This document shows, one piece after another, positions 19,751 through 29,629 of a stretch of DNA of 29,941 nucleotides. Below the pieces are notes generated by a model. That model was not told where the DNA came from. It saw only the letters and a program-made list of their open reading frames with translations, and made no database searches. The stretch's first letter is position 1. Each line of letters begins with the position of its first letter. The DNA is taken from positions 600,222-630,162 of the forward strand of contig MNCI01002657.1 of NCBI GenBank assembly GCA_015680685.1, given 5' to 3'. The position numbers and the translations under genes are program-made. The stretch is from Gnetum montanum (lineage: Eukaryota; Streptophyta; Gnetopsida; Gnetales; Gnetaceae).

Positions 19751-20883
19751 GGAGAAGCTCTAGATGTTATGAGTGACAAGGCAGAAGAAGGATTGGGGTT
19801 AGGAATGTCAGTTGTCATAGTAGTGGAAAGAATTGCAAAGGAGTTGCTTGTATTAATAGTTAAAGCTGGGTTAGTTTTGGGCAGAGGAGAGGAAGGAGGG
19901 GTAGTGGATTTAGATGCTTTGGCTCTTTTCCTTCCTCCTACCATGACAAACTCATCCCGTAAAAGTGAGTCTTGGACTGATTGTGAGTGGATGATTGGTG
20001 CTTTAGACCTAGCTTTAATGAGAGAATGGGATTGAGAGACTCTTGCCTTGAAGGGAGCAGACGAGGAAGAAAGGTGTGAAGCATTGTTAGAAGTAGAACC
20101 GAACTTAATGGGAGCAACTGGTGGGTTAGGTTGAGGAGTGACTACAGGACTGGATTTGGGAGGATTGGTTTGAGATTTTTTCTTAGCTAGAAAGGGACAG
20201 GTGGAAATGTGGTGCTCTGCCCGATGGCAGTAGCTACAGGAGTTAGGAAGATAAAAATAGTCTACCTTTTGTTTAAAAGTTTTGCCTCCAGCTCCTAAGG
20301 ATAAAGTGGTTTTCTTTTGGGAAATGTCTAGTTCGATACAGTAGCGATGAGAGTGAGCCCCGTTAACCTCAATTCCATGGTCAGAGATGACTCGACCTAA
20401 GGTGCTAACTATGTCTCGTTCAACAGGTGAAGAGATTAAAGGAAGATGAGGTAGCTCTACATAACAAGGGATAATATTAAAGGCTGGGTCGCTGACATTG
20501 AAATCAAATTTCCGGGCCTGGGCGATCAGTGTAGCATTACGAGCAGGAAAAATTCGAAGAGAGAGAGCTTTCTCGATTTGAGAAGCCTCAGAAAGTTCAG
20601 CAAGGATAAAATTACGGGCATAGTATCGAGCGTGTAAGACTTGAATTCCGTGGGCTTGTAAAATAGTTTTAATATGCAGATTGATGCTTAAGTAGCGAGG
20701 TAGATAACCTACTATCAGAAAAAAAATAAAACGTGCAGAAAAGTCTTGAGAAATAGAGTCAAATATATCTTCAGGTAACAGAAAATCCAAAGATTCTGAG
20801 TTGGGAGAACTTCCCTAAGGAGAAGAAGGAGCAGCCGCTGAAGATTCGTCCATATCCTTGCGTGAAAGGAGCTCCTTGTCCAT
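19747..20883 (-). pseudogene. L1 ORF1 (DUF4283 with CCHC zinc knuckle)
   Basis: ORF1 encodes the RNA-binding gag-like protein of the L1. The likely start is the ATG at 20883-20881 (MDKELLSRKDMDESSAAAP). The only stop is at 20815-20817, a TAG (CAG to TAG type); from 20790 the frame is open for 347 codons. The DUF4283-like part includes IVGYLPRYLSINLHIK and LIAQARKFDFNV; the zinc knuckle is CSYCHRAEHHISTC, a canonical C-x2-C-x4-H-x4-C. The tail is Ser/Pro-rich with basic patches (GGRKRAKASK). Its stop (TGA at 19749-19747) overlaps the ORF2 start. Confidence 0.88.
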
Positions 20884-21680
20884 TGGAACTTGCTCAACGC
20901 TGGTAGGAACGTAGTGGCAGCCCTGGTACAACCCGTAGCAATAGCACCACAATGTAGACCATACTGCTTGAAGCAGGTTTGTCCCTCTTCCTGCAGATCC
21001 CAGAAATGTAATTTCAGATCGTGGGGTTTTTGCAGATCACAGGTCTGTTTTTACAGATCAAGTTCAAGTTCGGCGATGTTCTAATTGGTTTTGATGGCAG
21101 GCAAGAACACCACGGCACGGGGGATTTTAATCTTTTGCAAGGTTTCTTGGATCATAGGGATGGATGTGGGTGTGCATCTGCAACTTCCTCAGGTCGTGGC
21201 CATGGATCTGCAGCTTTCTCAGGACATGGTCGCAGATCTACCGATAGTCATGGTTTAACAAGCGGTCGCAATTTTGCAGGCCACGATGATTTTGCAGATT
21301 TGGGCCCTCTTTCAGGGTGAGTAGCAGGGCATAGCGATATCCTAGGGTGCAGCGGTTTTGGGTGATGCGGAACTGGAAGGAAGGACGGTGTAGCAACAGT
21401 CAGCACGGTCCACGCAACAACAAAGCACGGGGACCACCCAACCGCGGCCAATGTGGCCCCAAATTCAGAAAAAACGCCACCAAAGGAGCCAAATTTCAGG
21501 CCGAGGATCGCCAAAATTAAGATAAAAATATCCGATGAGTTATGAGTATTTGTAGAACGTGATGACTCTCAAATCATATGTCATGGCATTCGGACAAAGA
21601 ATTGCAGAACTAATTCTTGCCAGAAGCGATGACCTATGGCAGCAGCTCAACGCTCCATTCGCTGATCTCATAACTTGGTC
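20884..21680 (-). other. L1 5' leader, GC-rich
   Basis: This is the untranslated 5' region and presumed internal promoter of the L1; it is the most GC-rich part of the element. It contains a 30-bp tandem duplication (21172-21201 and 21202-21231) and several CAGATC words. Frames here have no known motifs. Confidence 0.7.
21172..21231. repeat. 30-bp tandem duplication in L1 leader
   Basis: Two 30-base units, each containing ATCTGCARCTTYCTCAGG, lie head to tail with a few substitutions. Confidence 0.6.
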
Positions 21681-21697
21681 CAGGAATTGATTTAAGG
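21681..21697. repeat. Target-site duplication, right copy (17 bp)
   Basis: This is identical to 15614-15630 and adjoins the 5' end of the L1. Confidence 0.95.
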
Positions 21698-22450
21698 ATA
21701 TGCCAACATCACATCTACACTGACTTAGCCATGAAACCTAGAAGGTAGCCATAGAAGCAGCTGAACTCCAAATTAAAGCAAATCATCAAGGAGATGATAG
21801 AGCAACTCCTCAAGCTGGGGTTTATCTATCCATTTGTAGATAGTACGTGGGTTAGTCCACTTGTAATTGTACCAAAGAAAGGTGATAAATGGTGGGTCTG
21901 CATCAACTTTAGGTTGTTAAATATGGCAACATTTAAGGATCCCTTTCATTTTCCATTTGTAAATAAAGTATTAGATACTATATATGGGCATTGTTATTAT
22001 AACTTTTTGGACAGTTATAATGGCCATAACCAAATCCAAATTACACCCGAAGATCAGTCCAAGACAACATTCATGAGTCCTTGGGAGACTTTTGCATATT
22101 ATAAGATGCCATTCAGTCTATGTAATGCCCCTGCAACATTTCAATGCTTGGTCCTTAGTATCTTTCAACAACAAATAAGTAGTGGTGTTGAAGTCTTCAT
22201 GAATGAGTTTTCCACCTATGGAGCTACATTTGAGCAAGCCTTAAACTGACTTAAACAAGTGCTAAAGAGATGTGTTCAGATAAACCTATGGCTCAATTGG
22301 AAAAATAGCCATCTCATGGTCCAAGAAGGCATTATGCTAGGGCACTAAATTTCAAAAGAAAAAGGATTGAGATAGACCTAGAAAAGATAAGGGTTATCTA
22401 AGAAATAACATGCTAACTAGAGACCATTAAAAATGTTCAGTCATTCTTTA
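21698..22450 (+). pseudogene. Copy B reverse transcriptase
   Basis: The gypsy RT resumes after the L1: IKEMIEQLLKLGFIYP, then WVSPLVIVPKKGDKWWVCI and FRLLNMATFKDPFHFPFV. Motif A is YYNFLDSYNGHNQI, with its Asp kept. MPFSLCNAPATFQ follows. Motif C, normally FMDDFSVYG, is FMNEFSTYG, so both catalytic Asp are lost. The first codons hold two TAG stops, and after the TGA at about 22248 the same frame carries on with LNWKNSHLMVQEGIMLGH. It cannot be active. Confidence 0.9.
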
Positions 22451-23040
22451 GACACACTAGCTACTACTAGCGATTTATTGACAATTTCTCTAAGATTACA
22501 AACCCATTGATAGAGCTTACAAAGAAAGATGCACCTTTCATCTAGACCAAGTAATGTGAATATGCATTCCAATAATTAAAGGAGAAACTCATAGAAACAC
22601 CAATCCTATGAGCACCAAACTAGTCCAAACCTTTCCATATTATGAAAAATGCATCTAACTATGCCTTGGGAGTAGTGCTCATGCAAATGGATGGTAAGAA
22701 ACATCCATACTACATCCATTGCAAGAGTCAAAGCATTGTGGGAGCATAGTTAAATTACACCACCATGGAGAAAGAGTTAATGATGGTGGTGTCTGTGCTA
22801 GAAAAGTTTAGGCACTATGTGCTTGGTTATAAGGTATTTGTGCATATGAACCATAATGTAATTCACTTCCTCATGAACAAGCCAATGGTGATCCCTCATG
22901 TCATACAATGGCTCATGATCTTGTAGGAATTTGATCTCACTATGGTAAATCAAAAAGGGACTGAGAATGTGATCAATAACCATCTCTCTTACTTAATATG
23001 GGATAACAAAGAGGAGGAGATCTTACTCTCTGATTAGTTT
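22451..23040 (+). pseudogene. Copy B RNase H
   Basis: The connection domain reads FFRHTSYY and FIDNFSKITNPLIELTKKDAPF. RNase H follows with NASNYALGVVLMQ (family DASDYAVGAVLGQ), NYTTMEKELMMVVSVLEKFRHYVLGYKV, MNHNVIHFLM (family TDHAALKYLL) and GTENVINNHLS (family GTENVVADHLS). Three catalytic Asp are Asn, each reachable by one G-to-A change; the Glu is kept. Stops are of the CAG/CAA/TGG-to-stop type. Confidence 0.87.
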
Positions 23041-24345
23041 CCAGAAAAACTTCTCTTTACTAGAGTAATAAATGAACAGATGCCTATAAAAGCAACATGG
23101 TATAATGGCATCCTCATATATCTTCTCACTCAAGAGATGCTACAATACTTGCATTTTAAGAAAAAGCAATAATTTCTTCATTAGGCCAAATACTTCATGG
23201 AAATCAATGGACACCTTTACAAGGTGTATGTCATTGGCTTAATTCATTGGTGTATCCCTAACAAAGATCAACTATGCATTCTCAAGGATGCTCACAAAGA
23301 GCCTTGCAAAGGTCACTATGCAGGGAGATGTATGGCAATAAAAATCCTGATGGAAAGATACTATTGGCCTATAATCTTTAGAGATGCCCACTAGTTCATC
23401 AAGTCTTGTGAACATTGTCAACATGATGGGGGGATGACTACTCACATGGATATTCCTCAATAGTGGATTCAACCATTGAAGCCTTTCGACATATGGGGCA
23501 TTGACTTCATGGGTTCCATTACATCCATGTCTAACAAAAATGTATATATTATAGTAGCAGTTGACTACTACACCAAATGGGTAGAAGAAGTAGCCTTTAC
23601 TGATTGTACATCATCCACAGCTCCCAAATCTATATAACAAAATATTATGAATAGGTTTGGGATGCCACGTTCACTATTTTTAATAATGGAACTCATTTCA
23701 TAGATGCCTTATTTATAAAATTAATGCAATGCTTGGGGGTAGAACATAAATTAACAACACCTTACCACCTCCAAGCCAATGGTCAAGAAAAGGTAACCAA
23801 TCAAAAGATTACAAAAATACTAACACAAACCATTAGCTAATATAGAAAGGACCGGAGTAAAAAAATTAATGATGCTCTTTGGGCTTATCGTTCAACTTGG
23901 AAACTTCCTATTGGCTATTTTCCCTATGAGTTAGTGTATGGAAAACTTCCAACACTCTTGATTCAATCCAAGCTTCATACACTCTTAATGGCCTATGATC
24001 TAAACCTTGACCTAAGTCTAGCATAGAAGAAAAGATTAATCAATATAAATGTGTTAGATGAAAATTGGTTAGTGGCCCTATCCTTGAATGAGGTGAACAA
24101 GGCATTCAACAAGCAACATCATCACCTTAGAATTAGGAAAGTAAAACTTCAGCTAGGAGATAAGGTTCTTTACTAGAACCTCAACCATATACCCCAAAAG
24201 ATAAAATTCTAAACATTTTGGGAGAGACCTTATATAATTGATCAAACCTTGCCCTCTAGGATCATGTTGATCTACAAACTTGATAGCCCAAATAAAAAGT
24301 AGTTGGTCAAAATCCAACAAGTGAAGCCTTTCCTCAAACCAAGAT
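23041..24345 (+). pseudogene. Copy B integrase
   Basis: The zinc-binding HHCC region reads AHKEPCKGHYAGR...FIKSCEHCQHD (23290-23430). The core begins FDIWGIDFMG and VAVDYYTKWVEEVA. A frameshift near 23683 shifts the frame to NNGTHFIDALFIKLM, where the second catalytic Asp (SDNGTHF in the family) is Asn. Then TTPYHLQANGQEKVTNQ, DALWAYRSTWKLPIGYFPYELVYGK and the C-terminal WERPYIIDQTLP and YKLDSP follow. The frame ends QVKPFLKPR, stop, near 24345. No chromodomain follows. Confidence 0.88.
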
Positions 24346-26550
24346 AGACCAGTGTAAATGTCACCTTAATGAACGGACAACCACATTCTATTTATCAAAT
24401 CTCCTCCTTCCAACTTAGTCGTGGGGAAGAAGGCCATCCATGCTAAGCATCAAATAGGGCTTTCATTGTTTCTACCTTTTAGCTTTTTGTGTTTTTGAAT
24501 TCAAAAATTTTTTATTTTCGAATTTTTCTCATATTAAAAAACCTTTAGTACCTTTAAATCTTCTTGGCTATTTTACATTTTTTATATATTTTACTTTTAT
24601 TTTATTTTATTTAATATGATATTTTCTCATTTTTGCTAATAAATTTGCTTTATTGTCACGAGACACAGTGTCATTGTTGTTGTTTACTAACGATGGTTTG
24701 TGTTTAATGTGTGATTGTTGATGTATGGTTTTTATTTTTGAATTTTGATGTTTGATGACTTTGACATGGTTTATTATTCATCGAATAGGTAGTGAGTCCA
24801 TGTCATCCACCCATCCAATGAACTCTATGGTTTTCCTTGTTTTGGGAATTTGGGATCCCTTTTCATTAAAGAAACTTTTAATTAATTAGTGACCTTGGTA
24901 GTTGTAAAATTAGGAAGGATTCGAAGATTTGTAAAGGGTGTTAATTCAAGGGGACTCAATACTCTTTTTCCTATTCTTCTTGCTTGAGTGCTTGAGTGTT
25001 TTTGATTAACTTCTTACTATTCCATACCACCCAATAATAGGAAGTCAAATAACATCATTACATGGTGTGGTTCCCATTTTGGGAATAAAACAATGAAAAT
25101 TCAAAGCACATCCCTTCAACATGAATAAGTCCTAGCATGGTGTGGTTTCCATTTCAAAAAAAATTAAAACAAAAAAATGGTAATTCAAAGCACATCCCTT
25201 GGACAAATAATCGGGCTACAAGCATTGGTTATGGAACTCGAATAGTATGTACCTATGCTTGAAGGTCCCCTCTAACTAAGGCCCTTTCTCTCACTTCCTA
25301 CTTCTATTTTCTTCTCCTTGTGGAATGGTGGTTGTTTTATGGAAGCACTCTTGTGTCTCAAGTGGATGGATCAGTTTTAGAGTGGCAATGTGAAGTCACT
25401 GAAAGTAGATGATTTTGGTCTGGACTGAGGATGGAACTTCCTAGGTCATTTTAACCACAAATTTCGCAAGGGATTTCTTATGACCTCAACTTGGAACTCC
25501 ATTCCACCTTCTCTATCATCCATCCATACTTCCATAACTCACCTCACTGTCATGTTCTATGTTATGCTCCATGTCTTAGTTTAACATGTTGGGATTCTTA
25601 AATGGATTTTTTCAAGTTGGTGTTTAACTTTTCATGACCGTTAATTGACTATGGGGCCCATGAACTTCTCATTTGAGGTTATGTAAAGGAAAAAAGGGCA
25701 TGAGACTGCTCTGGGAAGGACCCAATTATATAGCTCTTGGCTTGGTTAGTTAACATTCCTTACCTTTGAAATTACCACAATCCAACCTTTCACATTCTCC
25801 ATTGCGTAAATCGTGTAGTACTCCTTAATCTTTCATTCCATTCATCCACTAAATCAGGTTTTCTCCATTTCTCTTCATTTTTTCAAATTCATGAGCTTCA
25901 ACACCCTCTTCTCATGTTTTCATACTATTCTTGGTCTTCTGAGCCTCCATTTGATCCCAATTTCATCAAAAATTCCTTGTATTTTAAAAGTTTGACCAAG
26001 TCAATTATGGTCGTTGACTGACTACATCAATATGACCTCATCGACTAGGCCTTATTAATGTAGTGCTTAGATCCTATATATATCACCAGACACTTTTGAA
26101 TTTCTTTGCAAATTGCTCATAACACATGAGGAATTTTTGCAAATTTTTAAAGCCCAAAACCTTTTAGAGCTCATAACTTTTCAACCATTTGTCCAAATCA
26201 CTTTGTTTTTTTATCCTGCACTTACGGGAGGTAAGATCTTTATTTTGGAGGCCACAAACCTTAAGGTTTCTAATGAAAAATTGGTGAAATTTTTTAGAAA
26301 TTTTCCTAACTCCTCCAAAGGGTTAATAACCTTAAACATATACAAACATCAACTTTTTCCCAAGTTAACCCTTCCAACAACCTTCAAGATGAATTATTCA
26401 TAATAACACATAAAATAAATAATAATTGGGTTAATTAAATTATCCATAATCACAACTTAGCGAAGTGTAACTATCCTCAAGAGTTAAGGTATCCCAATTA
26501 TTTTAAGGTTACACAATGATTGCTAATCCATGGTCTTATTTTGATTATGG
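24346..26550 (+). other. Copy B spacer between integrase and extra ORF
   Basis: No gene is recognised. 24780-25900 aligns in order with copy A 6900-5640, which shows that the spacer belongs to the family. A 65-bp direct duplication lies at 25061-25120 and 25136-25202, the second with A-tracts. At 26025-26080 an LTR-like block precedes a TATA sequence. A 96-codon frame at 26113-26403 has no known motif. Confidence 0.65.
26025..26080 (+). promoter_or_regulatory. LTR-like module with TATA box upstream of the extra ORF
   Basis: ATCAATATGACCTCATCGAC here matches the LTR's GTCAACATAGCCTCATTGAC (29664-29683), followed in both by an RGGCC word. CTATATATATCACC at 26071-26084 sits where a core promoter would, about 480 bases before the ATG at 26551. 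Promoter function is inference. Confidence 0.4.
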
Positions 26551-29400
26551 ATGGCACCTACACAAAAGCATCTACAGGAAAGAGAACACTCATAACCACA
26601 AGAGAAATGACCCAAAGTTGGAAGGGGCTAGTAAGAACAAGACCAAGAACTACCAAAGGTGACCCATGCAATAGAACCTCTTTGGGAGGAACCTGAAGTA
26701 AAATCTATCAGAAAGATTCTAGAGGAAGAAGTGTCAACTAAATAATCACAAAGAGGAAAAGTTCCTAGACCCATGCCAAGGCTTGAGGTCACTTTGACTC
26801 AAGCCTGCCTAGACATCACTTAGTCCCAAGACATTCAAAGATCAGTTCTTCAAAAGATCAACTTAGGCCCATTTTTGGAGAAAGCTCCAAAGGATGTCAA
26901 GACACAACTATAGACCTCTCCCATGTGGCTATTCATCATGTCTAGTGGAGAATGGTACATGGGAGAGACCTATCTCTTTTGGAGTAGCCAAAGGCTAGGG
27001 TTCGTTGTCAAGATCAAGAACATTCAAGTGTCCTACTTGGTAAAAGCCATTGCATAGGCACTTAGGTTGGCTAACGTAGGAACACAACTAGTTGACTTAT
27101 CTACAAAATATGCTCCTAAGGCTAAGAGGGAGTGGACCTACCACTACTATGGGGTTAATCATAAGGAGTATGGTGTGCTCACATTGACAGAGTAAATTTC
27201 TTTTAAGATTGTAGCCTATCACCTCGATCCAATGGTGAGGCCAAGCAAGGTGACTACAGCATGTGCCACTCTAAGCGAGAAGTTCCCCGTTAAGCTTCCA
27301 CAACTACTATATTTGGAGATTCAAAAATGTTTCAAAGAAAATGAATGTGAAAAGAAGATCTTACCCTTTCCAAGCCTCATTAGAAAAATTTTCAAAAGGG
27401 TAGGCATTGTTCACTACTCTAACAACACTCTCAGGCATGTTACCTTAGCCTCATGGGTAGAAATTATCAAGGATAAAATGCTAGTGACAACCCAAGAAAA
27501 GGAGCTACTACCACCACCACCCACTCAAGAAACAACACTAGAGGCCTTTGCAACTATTAAGCATCTATGCAAAATCTAAGAATAGCTCTTGAGCAAACAA
27601 GAGCAATAAGCAAAAATGAGTGGGGCAAATCCATCTGTGTACCGGCTAGCAATGAGTCACCTTAATGAGGTGGCCCAAATAGTTAGCTAGATGGAGAAAG
27701 GTGGTCCCATTTTCTCTATCCAAAGAATTCAACTACCCTTGAGGTTAGATCCCAATGCTTGAGAGGTGATGGTGTCATTAGCAACACATCATCTATTCCT
27801 AGAAATCTCTGAAAATGCCACCACTTTCTTGGTAAGGTTGGAGGAAGGTGAAGAGGAAACTGTCTTGGTGATGCAGCACCAAGGGTAGAAGATAGTGGAA
27901 AAAGTGGTAGCTGACCATGTAGCCAAAGCACTAAATGCATCTAAAACATCTATACCAAATGCATCTACACTCTAAGATGTGTGGCCATTCATAGGCACGA
28001 TAAGTGGGAAGTTAGATGTAGCTCAACATGAAAAATTGTTTGAATAACTAGTAGAAACTGGGCAACTGAATCTAGACATCTTTGATCTTCTAGAGAACAT
28101 CCTTGCAACCCAATCAAAGCTGCTAAATGCAAAGGGTAGATGTATTATTTTGGAGGGGTAACTAGAAACAGTCCAAGAGCAAAATCAATTCTTGGTCATA
28201 GAGGTTGCCAAACTTTATGCTTGACTTGTAGAAAAAGAAATTCTTAGCCCAACAATGGCAAGAGATGAAGCTATCAAATAGCTTTAAGAATGATTTTAGA
28301 AGGCTAAGGAGGAGACAGTGATGGCCATCTTTAAATAGTCCATAGCAAAATCTGAGATGCACTCAATCAAAAAAGACTTGAATTAGATGCACCAAGAGAA
28401 TGAATCATTGACTGCACAAAATCATCGCCTATGAAATGTTGATGCACAAAAAGATGAAATGAAAGAATTCATTCATTAATAGTAAGAGCAACTTGCCAGG
28501 GTAAAAACTAAACTAAGGAAATTGTCCATAGAGAACTGTAATCTATCAATGAATAAGGCATGCACCTTGCATCAAAATTCTACCATTTTTCTCACTGCTT
28601 AAAAGAACAAAGCACTCAAATTTGAGAAAGTGAAAAATCACTATAGGGACCAGGTCAATTTGCAAAAATAAGTGAATGAGAAATAAATCTAGATGACAAA
28701 GGCAAAAATGAATGAAGCCCTCCAGTAACTCCAACAAGGAAAAGAGATGTGGTAGCTCAACTTGGATGGGATTGACACCTACAACAAAGTGGAGATCCGC
28801 TTGAAGGAGTTGCAAATTGAGGAGATGACAGAGTACATGAAGTTGGTCAATCTCTATTATGCAAACATGGCAATGTTAACTATCAAACAACTATGGTCAA
28901 AATTAGAAAAATAAGTTGCTATCTCATATCTACTATACAAGGCTGAGTTCAAACATCACAAGCACACCAAGGAAAAGATTGAGATTGCTAACGCTAAACT
29001 CGAAGTTCTCATAGGGTGATTCGGAGATTAACAATATATCACTGAGAACCTATCCAGATAGATGAATGACTACCAAGAGCTAAAGAACACAGTGAGAGCA
29101 TTTGACATTGAACATAAATAGTTTGCTACCTAGTTTGTCAATGGCAAGGAGTTGTTTCCAACAATTCCGTGTCCTTGGGATGTGCCTGTTCCAACCCACA
29201 TTGGGGAAGCTATGTGGATGGTGCATGATCCTATGAGTAAGGAGGAGAAATGAAAACACTACTAGATGCTTTCCACCTCCCACCTAAAGTTGTAGCAATA
29301 GCAAAACAACCACAACAATTGCAACCATCACCAGTATGTGAAGAGGATTCCTCATAGCCTTAGGAACCATCACCACCTAGGACCATTTGATCCTCTCTAA
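26551..29400 (+). pseudogene. Extra ORF of gypsy copy B, coiled-coil protein of unknown function
   Basis: One frame runs 949 codons from MAPTQKHLQERE (26551) to GPFDPL and a terminal TAA (29398-29400). It holds about 45 internal stops, nearly all at codons that a transition would make from CAG, CAA, CGA or TGG, and no frameshift that I could find. The first third looks globular: MSSGEWYMGETYLFWSSQRL, REWTYHYYGVNHKEYGVL and, near residue 270, ILPFPSLIRKIFKRVGI. This last piece recalls the FPSLI...GV part of the putative plant transposon protein family (PF20167), a tentative link from memory. The second half is Lys/Glu/Gln-rich with heptad-like Leu spacing, likely a coiled coil, then PTIPCPWDVPVPTHIGEAM. 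No signal peptide, membrane segment or catalytic motif is seen. The position matches the env-like or additional ORFs of Athila/Tat-type gypsy elements. Confidence 0.75.
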
Positions 29401-29629
29401 CAAGCTTCACACCATCAAGGAACATGTTGTCTAATTTTGAAGAGTTAAATCATGTTGTTCAATTTTGTGTCCTAAACACCTTTATTTTCTATAATGTGTT
29501 GATCTATATACTCCATTTTTTGTCAAGTTAATTAGTTGTTTTATGTGAATAAAAGTTAGTCAATAATCCCATACCTTCCCAATTTTGTAATAGAACTCAA
29601 GGACAAGTTTTCATTCAGTCATGAGGGTA
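29401..29629 (+). other. 3' end of copy B internal region with polypurine tract
   Basis: AGTCAATAATCCC and AACTCAAGGACAAGTTT match copy A's 3' region. The purine tract just before the LTR is short (ATGAGGG, 29621-29627) and weaker than A's GTGGGGG. Confidence 0.75.

Larger units (their letters stand above)
15631..21680 (-). mobile_element. Full-length L1-type LINE inserted in copy B
   Basis: A 6050-bp minus-strand insertion between 17-bp target duplications carries a 0.8-kb 5' leader, ORF1, ORF2 (endonuclease, RT, zinc-finger) and a roughly 340-base 3' region. ORF1 has one stop and ORF2 only a few stops and two frameshifts, so it is younger than its gypsy host. Its 3' end has no poly(A): the minus strand ends GGTATCTGACACCCCCC. 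An AATAAAA word lies just upstream, near 15650-15660. Confidence 0.93.

Noticed and set aside
26551-29400. Stop codons recoded as Gln or Trp in a working gene
   Set aside because: Nearly all stops fit plain transition decay, and the neighbouring RT, RNase H and integrase have lost catalytic residues in the same way.
26551-29400. Envelope gene
   Set aside because: There is no signal peptide, transmembrane segment or glycoprotein-like cysteine pattern.
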